Assembly (NCBI GenBank): GCA_026002305.1
Contig: BOBI01000006.1
Location: 1-30,082 of the forward strand
Reading direction: 5' to 3'
DNA length: 30,082 nt
Origin: Spirochaetia bacterium
Lineage (GTDB): Bacteria > Spirochaetota > Spirochaetia > Treponematales > Breznakiellaceae
Shown here piece after piece: positions 8,262 through 17,945 of this stretch. The first letter of the stretch is position 1. Each line of letters begins with the position of its first letter. The translations under genes and the position numbers were made by a program. The notes beneath the pieces were generated by a model, which was not told the DNA's origin, ran no database searches, and was given only the letters and a program-made list of their open reading frames with translations.

Positions 8262-9500
8262 ATGCTAAAGACAATCATTGCCGGCACCCGTGAGTGTGAT
8301 GATGTCGATGTTGCCGTCGAGGAGATTTTATCGCAGCTCAAACTTGACCAATCCGGCACATTAAAAAAGAACACGGTTGGGATTATTGCTTCGTATAGGG
8401 ATTTTGTGTTTTCCGGGGTGTACAAGGCTGTCTGTGATAAGCTGCCTTTTGATGTTTTAGGCGGTATTTCCAGCACACAAAGTGCAAATGGCGAAGATTA
8501 CGATCTTATTTTCAGCATTATTGTGCTAACCAGTGATGATATTAGTTTCAAGTCCGTACTTACATCCTCGGTATTGGAGGACGCGGATAAGGCTGTCCGC
8601 GACGCATACGGGCAGGCGGTTTCCGGTGGTGATATTCCCTCTTTTGCCTGTATATATGCGCCCTACATTGTAGAAAAGAACTGCGGCGACACCTACGTAC
8701 ACGCTTTTAACAGAGCATCGGGCAACGGAATTGTTTCGCCGGTACCTCTTTTCGGCACGCTTTCCATAGACGACTCTCCCGATAGCGCCTATCCTGTTGT
8801 GCTGTACAATGGCGAATACTATGATGAGCAGGCGGCAATGCTGTTCTTCTATGGCGAAATAAAGTTCAAGTTTTATAGCGGTACGGTTTTGGGCGCCGAC
8901 CCGTATGTAAGTAAAGAGAAAAGCAAAAATGTATTGGCTATATCGTCGGAGGTAAAAATAACCGCCGCTAAAGATAACAGAATTTATGAAGTAAACGGCC
9001 GGCCGGTTGCCGACTTTTTGAGCGGTTTAGGTATGCTGGAAACCTCTAAAAAATTATTTTCAATGGTAGGGTTCCCGTTTCTTGTTGATCTCCATGATGG
9101 CACGCCTGCGAGTCTTAATTACTTTACCAAGTATTTTGAAGGCGGGAAGTATATGTTATGCGGCGGCGATGTCTATGTCGGTTCTACTATGCGGCTGTAT
9201 CATAATGACAGTAATAGTATCATAGAAACCACCCGTGCGGCGTTAAACAGAGCCAATGAAGAAAATCCGAATCCGGAACTTTTTCTTTCATACTCGTGTC
9301 AGGGCCGTGAATGGGATTTGGGCGCCGCCGACCAAGCGGGTGCGGAAAAAGTTTTGTTTGATAAAATGATGTCGGGTATTAATACAAATCGTGCTATCGT
9401 ATACTCCGGCGGCGAAATATGTCCTGCCGGTAAGGTCGGTAACAACTATGCAAACCGTTTCCAAGGGCAGACATTTACGCTTGTTGTTTTTTATAACTGA
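8262..9500 (+). CDS. FIST domain sensory protein (FIST_N + FIST_C)
   Basis: 412 residues, soluble, no signal peptide or membrane segment. The N-terminal half matches the FIST N pattern: an opening strand, a DxxxAVEEIL helix, then VGIIASYRDF and VLGGISSTQSANGEDYD, the glycine turn typical of FIST. The C-terminal part (about 230-400) contains SCQGREWDLG, VYSGGEI and an ending NRFQGQTFTLVVFY like FIST_C domains. FIST domains are thought to bind small ligands, perhaps amino acids, in signalling proteins. RBS GAGGAGAGG precedes the ATG by 5 nt. The hybrid kinase starts 36 bp downstream, so the pair is probably one operon in which FIST supplies or modulates the input. That link is inference. Confidence 0.85.
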   Translation: MLKTIIAGTRECDDVDVAVEEILSQLKLDQSGTLKKNTVGIIASYRDFVFSGVYKAVCDKLPFDVLGGISSTQSANGEDYDLIFSIIVLTSDDISFKSVLTSSVLEDADKAVRDAYGQAVSGGDIPSFACIYAPYIVEKNCGDTYVHAFNRASGNGIVSPVPLFGTLSIDDSPDSAYPVVLYNGEYYDEQAAMLFFYGEIKFKFYSGTVLGADPYVSKEKSKNVLAISSEVKITAAKDNRIYEVNGRPVADFLSGLGMLETSKKLFSMVGFPFLVDLHDGTPASLNYFTKYFEGGKYMLCGGDVYVGSTMRLYHNDSNSIIETTRAALNRANEENPNPELFLSYSCQGREWDLGAADQAGAEKVLFDKMMSGINTNRAIVYSGGEICPAGKVGNNYANRFQGQTFTLVVFYN

Positions 9501-9536
9501 CAATTAATATGCTGATTTGTCGTACCGGAGGCGTTC

Positions 9537-12260
9537 ATGCCTGAAAACATCCCCTTGGAGGAAGAGGCTAAGCAGCTTAAAGAGCAGGTAAAAGAACTAA
9601 AAAAGCAAGTTGCCCAAATGGAGCGTGAACTCCGAAAAAGTGCCAGAAATATCATCCACTCAAGCGCGATACTGGAAGCTAAAACACAGATGTTCAAATC
9701 GCTTGAGTCCGAGAATACCAGGCAAAATAAATACATGGACATGATTGTCAGCAACAGTCCCCAAATGTTGATACTGCTGGACGCTGAAAACAAGGTTTTG
9801 CTGACAACAAAACAGTTTTTCGAGTTAACAAACATTGAAAATATCGGCTACATTAAGGGGCTTCCCTTTGATGAAATTGCCGGTAATACCTTCAGTGAAA
9901 AAAGCGCCGAATTTTTATCCTATATGTTGAGAGAAACCACCGCTACAGGGGAAGCCATTGAAGTAAATGAATGGATTGAATTTAACAAAGCCTGCGGGTA
10001 TTACAAAATAAAAGCATTGCCCATCCGCGAGTCTGATACCCTGATTGGCTCGCTTATTGTTTTCTTTGATTTGACCGAGTTGATGAACGAGAAACTAAAG
10101 GCTGAACAGGCGAATCATGCCAAAAGCGCCTTTCTTGCAAAAATGTCCCACGAGATCCGCACCCCAATGAACGCCATTACCGGTATATCCGAGTTAATCC
10201 TGCGTGAAGAAATCAGTAAAACCGTACGCGAATATGCCATGGACGTTAAAAATGCCGGCACGAATCTTTTGAGTATTATAAACGATATTTTGGATTTTTC
10301 AAAAATAGAATCCGGTAAGATGGAGATTGTTAATACCAAATACCTGTTCAACTCTTTGATAAACGATGTAATCGCCATAATACGTATGCGTCTAACGGAA
10401 AAACACGTCGATTTAGCTGTCAATGTGGATTGCAAACTTCCAAACAGTATGGTTGGCGATGAAGTCCGCATTCGTCAAATTCTACTTAACCTTTTGTCTA
10501 ACGCGGTAAAATACACCCACGAAGGGTGGATTCTCCTTAAAGTGCGCGGTGAATGGAACGCTGAATTTGAGCGGGAAAATGCAAGTAATTTCAAATTGAT
10601 TTTTGAAATTACCGATACCGGCATAGGTATAAAAGAGGATGACATAAAAAAACTGTTCAGCGATTTTGTTCAATTTGATACGGAGAATAACAAGAAGATC
10701 GAAGGAACGGGTTTAGGACTTGCAATTACCCGCAAATTATGTATTGCCATGGGCGGGGATGTCGGTGTTGTAAGTAAATATGGAGAGGGTAGTAAATTCA
10801 CTGCGGTTATTCCTCAGAAAGTAATTGAATATACCCCGCTTGCAACAGTGGATAATGCGGAAACAAAAAAAGTCCTTATCTATGAAACAGTAGATATATA
10901 TATGCAATCCATTTCAGAGTCTTTAGATAATCTTGGTGTTGAAAGCAAAATTATTACATGCGATGAAGAATTATCATGTACCTTGGCAGAGAAAAAATAT
11001 AATTTCATATTCTTAAATTCCTTTCATTTTGACAGGGTAAAGCGTGTTTTGGATAAAGCGAAATTTGCCGGAGTTACTGTACTGTTTGGTGAGCTTGGAA
11101 ATTTTAAATTGAGAAAAGACGTTCGTTTCATTGCCCTTCCGGCACATTCCATTGCTATAGCGAATGTCCTTAACAATGTGGAAACAACCATGAATTACAA
11201 CGAAAACGGAGGTAAACAGGTCCGGTTTACCGCTCCCGATGCACATATTTTGGTAGTAGATGACATAATTACAAATTTAAAAGTTGTGGAAGGTTTAATG
11301 TCGCCCTACAATATGCAAATTATTACCTGCATTGGTGGAGAGGATGCCATTTATAGTGTACAAGAAAATAAATATGATATTGTATTTATGGATCATATGA
11401 TGCCCGGAATGGACGGTGTGGAAGCAACATCGGCTATACGCTCATTAGAGGGGGAGTATTACAAAAAAGTTCCTATCATAGCCCTTACAGCCAATGCAAT
11501 TTCGGGTATGAGGGAAATGTTCATGGAAAAGGGATTTAACGATTATCTATCCAAACCTATCGAGATTTCCAAGATGGATGAAATTTTGACAAAATGGATA
11601 CCCAAGAAAAAACAGATAAAAGCAAATTACGCAGAGGCGCATAAAAAAACAGCGGAAACTACGGCCATAACAATTGAAGGTGTGGATACCGTTAAAGGTC
11701 TTGCCATGACCGGGGGCACAGAGGCGGGCTACCGGAAGGTGCTGACCGCCTTTTATGGTGATGCAAGGGAACGGTTGCCACTACTTGCGAAAGTCCCTGC
11801 AAAAGAATCCTTAACACTTTTTAAAACAAATGTACACGCGCTAAAAAGCGCGGCCGGTACTATAGGCGCCGCCGGTGTTTCAAACACAGCCTCTGAATTA
11901 GAGGCGGCGGCAAATAAAGGCGATCTTGTATTTATTGAAAGCCGTCTTTCCGGTTTTTATCAGGGCTTAAAGCGGCTGACGGATCAGATAGAATTAACCT
12001 TGGGGGAGGAACCGGCCGTCGTCCCCAAATCAAAGATACCCGATTTTCTCCCCATGATTGCAGAGCTTGCTTCCGCAATGGAGCAGGAAAACATTGATGC
12101 CATAAGGCATATTTTTGCGGAACTCGATAAGCTGCCATTGGACACGAAAACCAAGACGGTTATAAGCGGCATTTCCGATAAAGTTATTATGGGCGAATTT
12201 GAAGAGGCTTCGGCAACGATAAAGGAAATGCTGGCGCAATTGCAGGCCATCCCGCTTTAA
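9537..12260 (+). CDS. Hybrid sensor histidine kinase (PAS-HisKA-HATPase-REC-Hpt)
   Basis: 907 residues without a transmembrane segment, hence cytosolic. Order: coiled coil (about 8-60), PAS domain (about 65-185), HisKA with the H-box MSHEIRTPMN and phospho-acceptor His205, HATPase_c with N-box LLNLLSNAVKY, DTGIGI (360-365) and GTGLGL (390-395). A degenerate receiver-like stretch (about 445-550) follows. Then comes a full receiver with VVDD (573-576), phospho-acceptor Asp619 in FMDHMMPGMDG, Thr651 and Lys673, and a C-terminal Hpt domain with VHALKSAAG, His767. This supports a multistep His-Asp-His relay, whose final response regulator is not encoded here. RBS CGGAGG lies 6 nt before the ATG. 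The stop overlaps the convergent malQ stop by 4 bp. Confidence 0.95.
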   Translation: MPENIPLEEEAKQLKEQVKELKKQVAQMERELRKSARNIIHSSAILEAKTQMFKSLESENTRQNKYMDMIVSNSPQMLILLDAENKVLLTTKQFFELTNIENIGYIKGLPFDEIAGNTFSEKSAEFLSYMLRETTATGEAIEVNEWIEFNKACGYYKIKALPIRESDTLIGSLIVFFDLTELMNEKLKAEQANHAKSAFLAKMSHEIRTPMNAITGISELILREEISKTVREYAMDVKNAGTNLLSIINDILDFSKIESGKMEIVNTKYLFNSLINDVIAIIRMRLTEKHVDLAVNVDCKLPNSMVGDEVRIRQILLNLLSNAVKYTHEGWILLKVRGEWNAEFERENASNFKLIFEITDTGIGIKEDDIKKLFSDFVQFDTENNKKIEGTGLGLAITRKLCIAMGGDVGVVSKYGEGSKFTAVIPQKVIEYTPLATVDNAETKKVLIYETVDIYMQSISESLDNLGVESKIITCDEELSCTLAEKKYNFIFLNSFHFDRVKRVLDKAKFAGVTVLFGELGNFKLRKDVRFIALPAHSIAIANVLNNVETTMNYNENGGKQVRFTAPDAHILVVDDIITNLKVVEGLMSPYNMQIITCIGGEDAIYSVQENKYDIVFMDHMMPGMDGVEATSAIRSLEGEYYKKVPIIALTANAISGMREMFMEKGFNDYLSKPIEISKMDEILTKWIPKKKQIKANYAEAHKKTAETTAITIEGVDTVKGLAMTGGTEAGYRKVLTAFYGDARERLPLLAKVPAKESLTLFKTNVHALKSAAGTIGAAGVSNTASELEAAANKGDLVFIESRLSGFYQGLKRLTDQIELTLGEEPAVVPKSKIPDFLPMIAELASAMEQENIDAIRHIFAELDKLPLDTKTKTVISGISDKVIMGEFEEASATIKEMLAQLQAIPL

Positions 12261-14230
12261 GCGTGATTCGGTTTAATTGCGCTTAACGATTTTACCTCGC
12301 TTAACAATTCACCGTCGGCGGCAATTTCGCTTATAGGGGCCGGAATTCGCCATGTCCAGTTGAAATCGTTTGAAGACCCCGGAATATTGATTCGCTCCGA
12401 TGCCGGATCCTGCGCGTACCATTTCGGCGTCAGGTGCAGAAAGTCCACCAGCGGGAAAATGCGAAAGCGCGAAGGGGCGGCGGCTACGGTCTTTAAAAGA
12501 AGCCGCGCCGTGCCCGGATTGTAAACTTTCGGCAGCGAGGGCTGGCCTAAAAAGGTTTGAACAAGGCCATGATCGGCTTCGGCTTCCCACCACTGTCGCA
12601 AGGTGGTGCTGTCGTGAACACTTGTTGTACAGACGGCAAGCTCGGGATAATCGCTTATCGGGATAAAGGGCTGGCATTCCCTGTCCCATTCCCGTTCCCA
12701 ACGGAACACCTTTAACGATAAAATCTTTAATTTTTGCAAAACGCGGGGCACCCATTCCGTTGTCGCACCCAAGTCTTCGGCGCAGGCCAGCATTGTTGAG
12801 CTTTCAACAAGCACGGAAAGCAGTTTTTTACCCTGTATTTCCCATTTTTTTTCGGATTCCGCCTTTTTCCTATCCAAAAACGCCTCAAGATTAGCGCGTT
12901 CATCGTCATTAAACGAATTCCAAGCGCGCGATCTGCTATAATACCATAGCGGGCTATAGGTATCTTTATCATATTCAAACAGAATTCTGTTTGCCCACGC
13001 CCTGCAAAGGTAATTCCGCGCTGCATCGTGCAGTTCCAGCGCAACGATGTCTTTTTCACCGTGTATTGATTTTTTAAACCACCAGAGTTCTTCGTTACCA
13101 ATGCGATCCAGCGCTAAATCAAATGCACGGCGAGCATCATCATCGCTGCCGCCTGCCTGCTGCACGGCCTCCCATACTTCGCCTGTGGGAATATGTGGCA
13201 CGGAAATCCAGTTAATACGCGCGTCATCAAAGCCTATCGCATAAAGATCTTCTTTTTTGATTTGATTATACGGCACATAACGGCCTAACAGCGCCGAATC
13301 ATCGCGGCGGCTGCACGCCCAAATTCTAAAAAATCCAAGAACATGATCTATTCTGTATGCGCCGAAATATTTCGACGCGGCGGCAAGGCGGGCGCGCCAC
13401 CATGCAAAATTATCTTTTTGTTGAGCATACCAGTTGTAAAGCGGAAAGCCCCAATTCTGTCCGTCGGGGTTGTACATATCAGGCGGGGCGCCGGCGGAAA
13501 GATTTTCGTGGAAGTATTCAGGATTCGCCCACACATCGCAGCTATCCTCGTTTAGAAGAATTGGCAGGTCGCCTTTTAGAATAATTCCTTTAGCCTGAAT
13601 CTTTTCTGCCACCGCTGAAAATTGTTTATCAAGATGATACTGAATCCACACCCAAAATAGATTCGCGTCTTTGTGCTTTGGATCATTCCAGAGCGCCTCT
13701 ATATCATTAACGCTCACTTTTCTAAACGCCTTCCAGTCTTTCCAGCTTTTTTCATCATTTGCCTCTTTAAGGCGGCGAAAAACCGCGTAGGACTTTACCC
13801 ATGTATTTTTTTTAATCCATATATCAACGGAAATTTCTTTTTCAATCTTGGACCGGTTTACCGTAAAGATTTCGCGTAACAGATCAATCTTTGCTTTTGC
13901 GATTTTATAGTAAGGAAAACGTTCCTCGCCGTTATACGTTTTGTTTAACGCCTGAATCTTTTTTTCAAAACCCGCGGCTTCCGCCATGGCGCCAACCTTT
14001 AAATATATAGGGTTAAGCGCAAACGCCGAAAGCGCGCTGTAAGGTGAACTTTCATAGCCGGTATCATTTACCGGCAAAAGCTGAATAAGACCCAACCCCA
14101 TTTTTTCGGCAAGCTCTGAAAACTCAATTAGATCGACAAATTCCCCCACCGCCGATTTTTCACTGCCCCTAAGCGAGCCTACAGACACGACAACACCCAT
14201 TAAACGTTTATGAAAAATCGTTTCAGCCAT
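12257..14230 (-). CDS. malQ: 4-alpha-glucanotransferase (amylomaltase, GH77)
   Basis: 657 residues. MalQ transfers alpha-1,4-glucan segments between maltodextrins, with glucose as acceptor, in maltose and glycogen turnover. The GH77 catalytic set is visible: nucleophile Asp295 in AYRIDHVLGF, acid/base Glu485 in CAEDLG, and transition-state Asp540 in TTSVHDSTTLRQWW. The substrate-loop motif PVNDTGYESSPYSALSAFALNP is near residues 53-74. The protein is longer than the common ~500-residue enzymes, with insertions in the 90-190 and 380-470 regions. A strong RBS (AGGAGG, 8 nt before the ATG) fixes the start. A TetR gene lies 61 bp upstream on the same strand; whether it regulates malQ is unknown. 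Confidence 0.93.
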   Translation of the reverse strand: MAETIFHKRLMGVVVSVGSLRGSEKSAVGEFVDLIEFSELAEKMGLGLIQLLPVNDTGYESSPYSALSAFALNPIYLKVGAMAEAAGFEKKIQALNKTYNGEERFPYYKIAKAKIDLLREIFTVNRSKIEKEISVDIWIKKNTWVKSYAVFRRLKEANDEKSWKDWKAFRKVSVNDIEALWNDPKHKDANLFWVWIQYHLDKQFSAVAEKIQAKGIILKGDLPILLNEDSCDVWANPEYFHENLSAGAPPDMYNPDGQNWGFPLYNWYAQQKDNFAWWRARLAAASKYFGAYRIDHVLGFFRIWACSRRDDSALLGRYVPYNQIKKEDLYAIGFDDARINWISVPHIPTGEVWEAVQQAGGSDDDARRAFDLALDRIGNEELWWFKKSIHGEKDIVALELHDAARNYLCRAWANRILFEYDKDTYSPLWYYSRSRAWNSFNDDERANLEAFLDRKKAESEKKWEIQGKKLLSVLVESSTMLACAEDLGATTEWVPRVLQKLKILSLKVFRWEREWDRECQPFIPISDYPELAVCTTSVHDSTTLRQWWEAEADHGLVQTFLGQPSLPKVYNPGTARLLLKTVAAAPSRFRIFPLVDFLHLTPKWYAQDPASERINIPGSSNDFNWTWRIPAPISEIAADGELLSEVKSLSAIKPNHA

Positions 14231-14291
14231 AAATTACTCCTCCTATAAACTAATATTACTATATTATCGGTGTTTGGCTAATGAAACCTAA

Positions 14292-14885
14292 TCAAAGCGC
14301 CAACATTTGCACCGCAACGGCGGCGGCGGCTTTTACTTCGGCGGCGGAATCGCGTTTTAAAACGACCAGACGGTAAATGGCGGATTCAATCAAACCGTAT
14401 AAAAGATCATCGGCGGCTTTTACATTTACGTTTTTTAGCTCGCCTGTCCGTATGCCGTCTATGACTACCTGCGCCAATATATGCCGCAGTTTTATTGTCC
14501 GCTTCCGCACACGATAATCCGGATCGGTTTCGCCCTTTGCGATATACCGCAGATAATCTAAAATAACCGAAAGCAGGTTTTTGTTTTCTTCCAGCCTGTC
14601 TATCACGGTTGAAACAATTTTTGTAAGCCGCTCTGTAAACGATAATTTCTTATCTTTTCTTATGGCAACAACATCGTTTTCAACATCAGACAATAGTTGT
14701 TTAATGCTGTAATTAAAAATATCTTTTTTGTTTTTAAAATACATATACAGTGTTGTTCGTGTTATACCGCAGCGGTCTGCAATCTTTTGATATGTTGTAT
14801 CTTCAAAACCTTCATCAATGAAAACCTCAAGGGCTTTTTGTAAGATTTCGCTTCTTCTTTTATCGTGTTCAATAATAATTGACAT
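14292..14885 (-). CDS. TetR/AcrR family transcriptional regulator
   Basis: 197 residues, typical for the family. The N-terminal TetR helix-turn-helix is clear: ILQKALEVFIDEGFEDTTYQ, then IADRCGITRTTLYMYFKNKK (about 35-54). The C-terminal ligand domain is helical, with an alanine-rich last helix. The effector cannot be told. The ATG follows the stop of the upstream RNA methyltransferase gene by 4 nt, with only a weak purine stretch (GTGGTAAG) as RBS, so translation is likely coupled. It is followed by malQ after 61 bp. Confidence 0.9.
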   Translation of the reverse strand: MSIIIEHDKRRSEILQKALEVFIDEGFEDTTYQKIADRCGITRTTLYMYFKNKKDIFNYSIKQLLSDVENDVVAIRKDKKLSFTERLTKIVSTVIDRLEENKNLLSVILDYLRYIAKGETDPDYRVRKRTIKLRHILAQVVIDGIRTGELKNVNVKAADDLLYGLIESAIYRLVVLKRDSAAEVKAAAAVAVQMLAL

Positions 14886-14889
14886 AATC

Positions 14890-16170
14890 TTACCACGTCC
14901 AATTATAATCTTTTGTTTTGTTTTTTTCCAATATTTTTTTTTCGTTATCCGCTTTTTTTAATTCGGTTTTTACATTTTTTTCTGCGGCGAATTCATAAAC
15001 AAACGTTTTTAACGCGCCGTTTGTAATTTCGCGGCAGATTGCGGCTTTCTTTCCAAAAAAGGACTCAAACCCCGGATGATCGCTTATAATAGCCATATTC
15101 CAAGCGGGGAAAGCGTTTAACAGAACGGGCATTTCCGAATATGTTTTTTCGGCGCTCTCCGTGTTACCGATACGTTTTCCGTAAGGCGGGTTGCTTATGA
15201 TATAGCCGGTGTCGTCTAACGCCCGCGCGTTTTTAAAATCAATTTTTCTAAACTTTGGTATGTTAGGTGATTTTAGAAGCGTCTCTATTGCGGCGGCGCT
15301 GCTACCCGCGCCTTCACTTTCGCCTAACAGGGCGCCAAGCGCGCGTTTTAAATTTGCCTTTGCCGCCTCTATCATCATGTTGTCGGAATCGCTTGCGTAG
15401 ATTCTTATCGTCCGCGAGAAATCAACTTTTTCGCGTAATAGCGCCCTTGTTTTATTTTCTATTTTGCTGTCGGCAATGCTTAAATCGCTTATCGCAAAAG
15501 AACGGCCTAAACCCGCAGCGGCATCCAATGCGTATAACGCCGCCTCTATCGCTATGGTGCCGGATCCGCAAAACGGATCGCATAACGGGAACTTACGCTT
15601 CCAACAGCTTAACAAGAGCATCGCGGCGGCGGTTGTTTCGCGCAGGGGGGCGGCGCCGCCTTCCAGCCGGTAGCCGCGTTTAAAAAGCGGATCGCCTGTA
15701 ATGTCGAGCATAAGCCGGGCATTGTTCCGCTCGATGTAAACACGTATAACTGCGGTTTTTCCGCCTTCCGGCAGGCGTTGTACCTTGTAAATACCGCAAA
15801 GTTTTTGAGCGCAGGCTTTATGAACAATGGCCTGAATACTTGTTTCGGCGGAAAGAACGCTCGTTTTTGTACGCACCTTATCCACCACAAGCCCCATCCC
15901 GCGCGGAATATAGTTGTCCCAGTGAACAGAGGCGGCGCCTTCAAAAAGCTCGTCAAAGTCGCGGGCGGGGAAAACGGCGGCTTCCAAAAAAATACGGTCG
16001 GCGGTGCGCAGGCTTAATAGCGAATAGTATAGGCCCTCTAAATCCGCCTCAAAACGAACACGGGCAAACCCGCTTTCCAGCAATTTAACATTACATAGCA
16101 AGGAAAGTTTTTTCAGTTCATTTGAAAGAGCTTTTTCCGCACCGGCGGCACATAAGGCTGCAGCAATCAT
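14890..16170 (-). CDS. THUMP-type rRNA N2-guanine methyltransferase (RlmL/YpsC family)
   Basis: 426 residues. The N-terminal ferredoxin-like/THUMP part (about 5-160) includes GAEKALSNELKKL and the RVRFEADLEGLYYSLLSLRT segment. The C-terminal Rossmann methyltransferase has DPFCGSGTIAIEA (198-210, SAM site) and the catalytic NPPYGKR (327-333). The related E. coli RlmL makes m2G2445 in 23S rRNA with S-adenosylmethionine; the exact target here is inferred. It is much shorter than fused E. coli RlmKL and matches the stand-alone YpsC form. The ATG lies 9 nt after the stop of the permease gene, and TetR follows after 4 nt. Confidence 0.9.
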   Translation of the reverse strand: MIAAALCAAGAEKALSNELKKLSLLCNVKLLESGFARVRFEADLEGLYYSLLSLRTADRIFLEAAVFPARDFDELFEGAASVHWDNYIPRGMGLVVDKVRTKTSVLSAETSIQAIVHKACAQKLCGIYKVQRLPEGGKTAVIRVYIERNNARLMLDITGDPLFKRGYRLEGGAAPLRETTAAAMLLLSCWKRKFPLCDPFCGSGTIAIEAALYALDAAAGLGRSFAISDLSIADSKIENKTRALLREKVDFSRTIRIYASDSDNMMIEAAKANLKRALGALLGESEGAGSSAAAIETLLKSPNIPKFRKIDFKNARALDDTGYIISNPPYGKRIGNTESAEKTYSEMPVLLNAFPAWNMAIISDHPGFESFFGKKAAICREITNGALKTFVYEFAAEKNVKTELKKADNEKKILEKNKTKDYNWTW

Positions 16171-16179
16171 GATTACCCG

Positions 16180-17280
16180 CTATGTTCTTTTTTCAAAATC
16201 AATACGGGGATCGATAATTGTATACATTAAATCGCTCAATAGGCTTAAAACCAGCCCAATCAATGTAAAAATATAAAGTGTTGCGAAAAAAACAGGATAA
16301 TCCCGCTGCATGGTAGATTCAAGACCGAGCAATCCCAGCCCGTCCAGTGAAAATATTGTCTCAATCAACAAGTTGCCTGTAAAAAATATTCCGATAAAAG
16401 CTGCGGGAAACCCGGAAACAATAATCAGCATAGCGTTTTGGAATACATGTTTTGTCAAAATTGATTTTTCGGTTAATCCTTTTGCCCGCGCCGTCATTAC
16501 ATACTGTTTGTTAATTTCATCTAGAAAAGAATTCTTTGTAAGCATGGTCAGGCTTGCGAAACCGCCAATAACCATAGCAAGTGTTGGAAGGCATAGATGC
16601 CAAAAATAGTCGAGGATTTTACCGCCGATACTTAATTCCGCAAAATTGGCGGAAAAAAGACCGCGCAGCGGGAATATTTTTAAAAATGAACCGCCTGAAA
16701 AAAGCACTATCAACAAAACCGCGAACAAAAATGACGGTATGGCGTTTCCAACAATGATAATACCGCTTGTCCATGTGTCAAATTTGGCGCCGTTTTTAAC
16801 CGCCTTGCGAATCCCTAGCGGTATAGAAACCAAATAAATTATTAACATGCTCCAAAGACCAAGCGAGATGGACACGGGAAAGCGCTCGCCAATAAGCTCC
16901 AGCACCGTACGACCGCGAAAAAGGCTGTCGCCGAAGTTAAAAGTGGCATAATTTTTTAACATTGTAAGATAGCGCACACCGATGGGTTTATCGAATCCAT
17001 ACCGTTTTTCGATTTCGGCTATTACCTGCGGATCAAGACCACGCGCCCCGCGGTAAGTTGAACCTTCGCCAACCAGCCGCGCCCCCCCCAAATCGCCTGC
17101 CTCGCTGCCTGAAATTCGTTGCAAGGCCGAGCTGCCGCCCTGCCCTATCCCCTGCATATTGGCTATTGCCTGTTCAACCGGCCCACCGGGGGCAATTTGC
17201 ACGATGAAAAAATTAATCGTAATTATCGCCCACAGTGTCGGAATTATTAAAAGCAGCCGCCGTAAAATATAGGAAAGCAT
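16180..17280 (-). CDS. yejB: ABC transporter permease, YejB-type (peptide/oligopeptide)
   Basis: 366 residues, inner-membrane protein with about six helices. It opens with [20 protein letters not shown], the usual start of DppB/OppB-class permeases. A long YejB-type periplasmic segment follows with Gly/Ser-rich stretch, YRGARGLDP and RYGFDKP (about 40-100). The EAA loop ([15 protein letters not shown]) that docks the ATPase is present near 265-280. YejABEF imports peptides, including microcin C, in E. coli. Here no yejA, yejE or yejF flanks the gene: upstream is a macro-domain gene after 85 bp, downstream the RNA methyltransferase. No good RBS is visible before the ATG. Partners must lie elsewhere or be missing. 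Confidence 0.88.
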   Translation of the reverse strand: MLSYILRRLLLIIPTLWAIITINFFIVQIAPGGPVEQAIANMQGIGQGGSSALQRISGSEAGDLGGARLVGEGSTYRGARGLDPQVIAEIEKRYGFDKPIGVRYLTMLKNYATFNFGDSLFRGRTVLELIGERFPVSISLGLWSMLIIYLVSIPLGIRKAVKNGAKFDTWTSGIIIVGNAIPSFLFAVLLIVLFSGGSFLKIFPLRGLFSANFAELSIGGKILDYFWHLCLPTLAMVIGGFASLTMLTKNSFLDEINKQYVMTARAKGLTEKSILTKHVFQNAMLIIVSGFPAAFIGIFFTGNLLIETIFSLDGLGLLGLESTMQRDYPVFFATLYIFTLIGLVLSLLSDLMYTIIDPRIDFEKRT

Positions 17281-17365
17281 ATATACCAGACTAGGTTAAT
17301 TAAGATTTTACGTCTAGGCGATTTGTGAAATTTGACAAGCCGGTCCTAATTGATATAGAAACATA

Positions 17366-17884
17366 TTACCGGACGGCCTTTTCGTATAAGGCATAGTTTT
17401 CGCTGTCAAAACAGGTAAATATAACTTTCCGGACGGCAGGTGCCTTTTTTAATGTTTCGATGACCGTTGCAACGGCGGTTTCCGCAGCGCTCTCTTTCGG
17501 GTAACCGTAAACACCGGTGCTTATGTTGGGGAACGCGATACTTGTAACACCGTGTTCTTGCGCCAAAAGCAGGCAATTCCTATAGCAGGAAGATAGCAAT
17601 TCTTTTTCACCGCTTTTTCCGCCGTGGTATACGGGGCCGGCCGTATGAATAACATACTTACAGGGCAGTGCCCCGGCCCCCGTAATACGCGCTTCGCCGG
17701 TTGGGCAGCGCCCTTTGGGACCGTCCGGCACTTTCAGGCACTCCTCCAACAATAGCTTCCCGGCCGCGCGGTGAATCGCGCCGTCCACACCGCCGCCGCC
17801 TAACATTCCCGTATTTGCCGCGTTCACTACCGCGTCAACTTTTTGTTTTGTTATATCACCTAACACAACTTCAATTTCTGCCAT
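17366..17884 (-). CDS. Macro domain protein (ADP-ribose / O-acetyl-ADP-ribose hydrolase type)
   Basis: 172 residues forming one macro domain. Key motifs: GDITKQKVDAVVNAANTG (9-26), GGGGVDGAIHRAAG with the conserved Asp of the MacroD/YmdB subgroup, CPTGEARITGAG, and the phosphate loop ISTGVYGYP. Such enzymes remove ADP-ribose from proteins or nucleic acids and deacetylate O-acetyl-ADP-ribose. The RBS AAGGGG lies 7 nt before the ATG. That RBS begins only a few bases after the T-tract of the hairpin between it and the chemoreceptor gene. There is thus no room for a separate promoter downstream of the hairpin, and expression must pass through it or start inside it. Confidence 0.93.
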   Translation of the reverse strand: MAEIEVVLGDITKQKVDAVVNAANTGMLGGGGVDGAIHRAAGKLLLEECLKVPDGPKGRCPTGEARITGAGALPCKYVIHTAGPVYHGGKSGEKELLSSCYRNCLLLAQEHGVTSIAFPNISTGVYGYPKESAAETAVATVIETLKKAPAVRKVIFTCFDSENYALYEKAVR

Positions 17885-17896
17885 TTGTTACCCCTT

Positions 17897-17923
17897 AAAA
17901 AAACCCCGCGCAAAGCGGGGTTT
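17897..17923 (-). terminator. Rho-independent terminator after the chemoreceptor gene
   Basis: A 9-bp stem (17901-17909 with 17915-17923, six G-C pairs plus three A-T) encloses a 5-nt loop. On the - strand it is followed by seven T. It lies 22 bp after the chemoreceptor stop. The T-tract runs directly into AAGGGG, the RBS of the macro-domain gene, so it may act as a leaky terminator or attenuator. Confidence 0.85.
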
Positions 17924-17945
17924 AAATCTCTACAGGTGTTGAAAC

